A stretch of 9,089 nucleotides of DNA from Nitriliruptoraceae bacterium (GTDB lineage: Bacteria > Actinomycetota > Nitriliruptoria > Nitriliruptorales > Nitriliruptoraceae), in the NCBI GenBank assembly GCA_007118045.1, contig SKTG01000105.1, forward strand, positions 1 to 9,089, read 5' to 3'. Under the pieces are notes generated by a model, which was given only the letters and a program-made list of their open reading frames with translations, ran no database searches and was not told the origin of the DNA. The position numbers and the translations under genes are program-made. Position 1 is the stretch's first letter; each line of letters starts with the position of its first letter. This document shows positions 6,659 through 9,089 of the stretch, one piece after another.

Positions 6659-6885
6659 TGCTGCACTCCTCCGTGGATGGATCCGGTCCTGCGATCGTCG
6701 CGTCTCGTCATGACCGGCCGGTGCAGCCCGTCGGACGGGACGGCGTCGACCGCCACCGACGACCCCGCAGGCAACGTCACGCGTCTCGTGGCTACCGCGA
6801 GAGCGTAGGCTGCGCATCGTCACCGGTCCGCGACGGGCCCCGAGACCTCACATCTCGACCGGTTCCCGCCCCGAAAGGCCGTCCT
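6659..6885. promoter_or_regulatory. Divergent control region with a symmetric -10 candidate
   Basis: This 227-nt gap separates the - strand hydratase from the + strand cysteine-rich gene, so it must hold both promoters. At 6802-6811 the sequence AGCGTAGGCT gives a + strand TANNNT (TAGGCT, 6806-6811) and a - strand TANNNT (TACGCT, 6807-6802) sharing the central TA. No clear -35 boxes are seen for either. A short inverted repeat, CGAGA (6841-6845) with TCTCG (6853-6857), lies in the likely leader of the + strand gene. No riboswitch or small ORF could be recognised. Confidence 0.3.
6873..6878 (+). promoter_or_regulatory. Ribosome binding site that decides a TTG start
   Basis: GAAAGG, 7 nt before the TTG at 6886. 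It is the only good purine-rich match in the leader, and it favours the TTG over the GTG at 6904, which would be 25 nt away. Confidence 0.5.
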
Positions 6886-7623
6886 TTGCTCGACCGCGAG
6901 TGGGTGAGCGTCACCGACCCCACCGACGACCACCTCCGCTACACCTTCGACGTCTCGTTCCTGCTCTCCTCGTACACCTGCATCTACGGCAACGGTTGCG
7001 AGGGCGTCCATCCCGGCGAGCAGGACCCGGCCATCGGCTGTTGCGGTCACGGTGCCTACCTCGACGAGCGCGACGACGCGGACGAACTCCTGCGGCTGGT
7101 GCGCGAGGACCTCGACGCCACGACGATGCAGTACCACGCCAAGGCCATGAAGCGCCGCGGGGTGCTCACCGAGGACGAGGACGGCGAGCTGCACACGCGG
7201 GTGGTCGCCGGCGGCTGCATCTTCGCGAACCGGAGCGGCTTCGCGGGCGGTGAGGGGTGCGCACTGCACCACCTGGCCGAAGCGCGGGGTGAGCACCACA
7301 GCACCTACAAGCCCACGGTGTGCTGGCAGGTCCCGCTCCACCGCACCATCGAGGAGCAGGTCGCCAACGACGGCGAGACCCTCGAGGTGCACACCATCGC
7401 CGCGTACGAACGGGGCCACTGGGGCGACGGGGGGTCGGAGTTCGGGTGGTGGTGCCTCGACGACGACACCGCGTTCGTCGGCCGCGACCCCCTCTTCCGG
7501 ACCATGGAGGTGGAACTGCGACGCATGGTCGGGGATGCGGTCTTCGAGGAGCTCGCCCGCTACCTCGAGACCCGGCGCGGTCAGGCGGGCCAGGTCGCCT
7601 TCCTGCCGGTGGTGGCGACATGA
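6886..7623 (+). CDS. Cysteine-rich conserved protein of unknown function (DUF3109/YkgJ-like cysteine layout)
   Basis: A soluble protein of about 245 residues with no signal peptide or membrane helix. I know of similar actinobacterial proteins but no assigned function. Eight cysteines stand out: Cys32 and Cys38 (YTCIYGNGCEG), Cys52-Cys53 (IGCCGHGAYL), Cys111 (AGGCIFANRSGF), Cys125 (EGCALHH), Cys146 (KPTVCWQVPL) and Cys190 (FGWWCLDD). The order C-C-CC-C-C-KPxxC-C resembles DUF3109/YkgJ-type proteins, thought to bind iron-sulfur or zinc; the match is by motif order from memory, not by alignment. The end (MEVELRRMVGDAVFEELARYL) is helical. The start is proposed as TTG 6886, because GAAAGG at 6873-6878 lies 7 nt upstream. 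GTG 6904 is the alternative (239 residues) but has no good ribosome binding site. Its stop overlaps the helicase ATG by 4 nt (ATGA), so the two are probably one transcription unit. Gene is certain; start moderately so; function unknown. Confidence 0.85.
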   Translation: MLDREWVSVTDPTDDHLRYTFDVSFLLSSYTCIYGNGCEGVHPGEQDPAIGCCGHGAYLDERDDADELLRLVREDLDATTMQYHAKAMKRRGVLTEDEDGELHTRVVAGGCIFANRSGFAGGEGCALHHLAEARGEHHSTYKPTVCWQVPLHRTIEEQVANDGETLEVHTIAAYERGHWGDGGSEFGWWCLDDDTAFVGRDPLFRTMEVELRRMVGDAVFEELARYLETRRGQAGQVAFLPVVAT

Positions 7624-9089
7624 GCGACGTGGACGACGTGCCGACGCCCACCGGCCCCGACGGGGAGGCCACGACCGACCCGTTCGAGCAGCTCGGTCTC
7701 CGCGCCGAGCTGCGAGCCGCGCTCGATGCGCTCGGCTACGAGGAACCGACGCCGATCCAACGCGAGGCGATCCCGCCGCTGCTCGCCGGCCGTGACCTGC
7801 TCGGCCAGGCCGCGACCGGCACGGGCAAGACGGCCGCCTTCGCGCTCCCCCTGCTGCACCGCCTGGCCGACGGAACGCGGGGGCGCGCACCCGTGGGCAT
7901 GATCCTCGTGCCCACCCGCGAGCTGGCGATGCAGGTCTCACAGGCCGTGCACCGCTACGGGCGTGAGCTCGGCGCCCGCGTGCTCCCCATATACGGCGGG
8001 CAGCCGATCGGCCGCCAGCTGAAGAGCCTCACCCGCGGGGTCGACGTCGTGGTGGCCACGCCGGGCCGCGCGGTGGACCACCTCAGCAGGGGCACGCTGG
8101 AGCTCGACCGGCTCGAGGTCGTGATCCTCGACGAGGCCGACGAGATGCTGGACATGGGCTTCGCCGAGGACCTGGAGACGATCCTCGACGCCACCCCCGC
8201 CAGCCGTCAGACGATGCTGTTCTCCGCCACGATCCCGACCCGGATCGAACACCTGGCGGGTCGCCACCTCGACGACCCGGTGCGCCTCGCGATGGGACGG
8301 TCGACGTCGAGCGCGGCACAGACCCCCAGGATCCGACAGACGGCGTTCGTCGTCCCCCGGGCCCACAAGCCCGCCGCGCTCGGTCGCATCCTCGACGTCG
8401 AGGCACCTGACGCGGCGCTCGTCTTCTGCGGGACACGCCACGAGGTCGAGCAACTGGCGGAGACCATGAACGGGCGCGGTTACCGCGCCGAGGCCCTGCA
8501 CGGAGGGATGGCGCAGGACCAACGCGACCGTGTGATGGACCGGCTCCGTGGGGAGACGGCCGACCTGGTCGTGGCGACGGACGTGGCGGCTCGGGGCCTG
8601 GACATCGAGCACCTCACCCACGTGGTCAACTACGACGTCCCGTCCGCGCCCGAGTCGTACGTGCACCGCATCGGCCGGGTCGGTCGCGCCGGTCGCGAAG
8701 GCGTCGCGATCACCCTCGTCGAGCCCCGCCAGCACCGGATGCTGCGTGCCATCGAGAAGCACGTCGGTGGCAGGATGGCGGTCGAGAAGATCCCCACGGT
8801 CGCGGACCTGCGTGCCCGTCGGCTCGAGCTCACGCGTGCCGCGCTGCACGAGAGCCTGGTCGCGGAGGACGACCTGGAACGCTTCCGGGTGGTCGTCGAG
8901 AGCCTCAGCGACGAGTTCGATCTCATGGACGTCGCCCTCGCCGCGGTCGGGCTGGCGCACGAGGCGACCAGCGGCGCCGACGACGACCAGGAACTGCCGA
9001 GCGTGCGGATGCACGGGGACGGCGAGGGCGGGGCCGACGGTGGTGGACGGCGCACGGGCGGTCCTTCCGGGCAGCGAACCGGACGTGAC
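7620..9089 (+). CDS. DEAD-box ATP-dependent RNA helicase, DeaD/CsdA-like (3' end beyond window)
   Basis: An ATP-dependent RNA helicase with 490 residues visible and no stop codon before the window ends. All core motifs are intact. The Q motif is GYEEPTPIQ, with the upstream Phe in DPFEQLGL. Motif I is ATGTGKT (Lys70) and Ia is PTRELA. TPGR is followed by motif II, DEAD (171-174), and III, SAT (202-204). In the second RecA domain, LVFCGTR, then ATDVAARGLDI and HRIGRVGRAGR (349-359). After the core, IPTVADLRARRLELTRAALHE and DLERFRVVVESLSDEFD resemble the dimerisation segment of DeaD-type helicases. A Gly/Arg-rich stretch then begins (GEGGADGGGRRTGG), so an RNA-binding DbpA-like domain may lie beyond the edge. 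Such enzymes assist ribosome assembly and mRNA turnover, often at low temperature. The ATG overlaps the stop of the cysteine-rich gene (ATGA) and has only a weak ribosome binding site of its own, so its translation is probably coupled. Confidence 0.95.
   Translation, partial: MSDVDDVPTPTGPDGEATTDPFEQLGLRAELRAALDALGYEEPTPIQREAIPPLLAGRDLLGQAATGTGKTAAFALPLLHRLADGTRGRAPVGMILVPTRELAMQVSQAVHRYGRELGARVLPIYGGQPIGRQLKSLTRGVDVVVATPGRAVDHLSRGTLELDRLEVVILDEADEMLDMGFAEDLETILDATPASRQTMLFSATIPTRIEHLAGRHLDDPVRLAMGRSTSSAAQTPRIRQTAFVVPRAHKPAALGRILDVEAPDAALVFCGTRHEVEQLAETMNGRGYRAEALHGGMAQDQRDRVMDRLRGETADLVVATDVAARGLDIEHLTHVVNYDVPSAPESYVHRIGRVGRAGREGVAITLVEPRQHRMLRAIEKHVGGRMAVEKIPTVADLRARRLELTRAALHESLVAEDDLERFRVVVESLSDEFDLMDVALAAVGLAHEATSGADDDQELPSVRMHGDGEGGADGGGRRTGGPSGQRTGRD

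Noticed and set aside
5891..6808. + strand open frame (305 codons) opposite the hydratase gene
   Set aside because: It is antisense to a well-supported crotonase-family gene with a good ribosome binding site, and its protein has no motif.
8664..8696. Helicase motif VI reads HRIGRVGRAGR instead of HRIGRTGRAGR
   Set aside because: That position is variable in active DEAD-box proteins (for example Gly in eIF4A), so it is not evidence of altered function.
6820..9014. Two long - strand open frames (6820-7941 and 7938-9014) that even overlap each other
   Set aside because: They are shadows of the cysteine-rich and helicase genes, whose protein motifs are unmistakable. Low-complexity composition.
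9086..9088. TGA near the right edge as the helicase stop
   Set aside because: It is out of frame; the helicase frame reads Gly-Arg-Asp at the last codons and stays open.

Overview
The window is very GC-rich, and its codons strongly prefer G or C at the third position. It encodes a DUF3040 membrane protein, a family found essentially in Actinomycetota, and a MoxR/DUF58/transglutaminase operon common in that phylum. A high-GC actinomycete is the best reading. A deep-branching lineage (Nitriliruptoria or Acidimicrobiia type) is possible, but the sequence does not settle it. No tRNA, rRNA, insertion sequence, phage gene or CRISPR array was seen. This looks like ordinary chromosomal sequence, not an accessory island.

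Layout, left to right. (1) Positions 1-525 hold the 3' part of a TetR-family regulator whose N-terminus lies outside the window. (2) A 199-nt gap carries a strong bulged hairpin (580-608) and a weak promoter candidate. (3) A tight + strand operon runs from 725 to 5258: a MoxR AAA+ ATPase, a DUF58 protein and a large membrane transglutaminase-like protein. Both junctions have overlapping stop and start codons, so translational coupling is likely. (4) A convergent gap (5259-5407) holds two copies of a 21-bp direct repeat, each leading into a GC-rich hairpin, probably the terminator region. (5) On the - strand lie a short DUF3040 membrane protein (5408-5728) and, upstream of it, a crotonase/enoyl-CoA hydratase-family enzyme (5882-6658). 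(6) A divergent control region (6659-6885) precedes a + strand pair: a cysteine-rich protein of unknown function (TTG start proposed at 6886) and, overlapping it by 4 nt, a DEAD-box RNA helicase that runs off the right edge without a stop codon.

How the genes work together. The MoxR/DUF58/transglutaminase set is a recurring module, thought to be a chaperone-like ATPase working with a membrane-anchored vWA-like protein and an enzyme with an extracytoplasmic transglutaminase domain. Its substrate is not known. The hydratase-family enzyme is probably acyl-CoA metabolism and need not be linked to its neighbours. The most interesting unexplained item is the eight-cysteine protein coupled to the helicase. 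Its cysteine layout suggests a metal or Fe-S site and a distant link to DUF3109/YkgJ-type proteins. I found no clear evidence of an entirely new multi-gene system.
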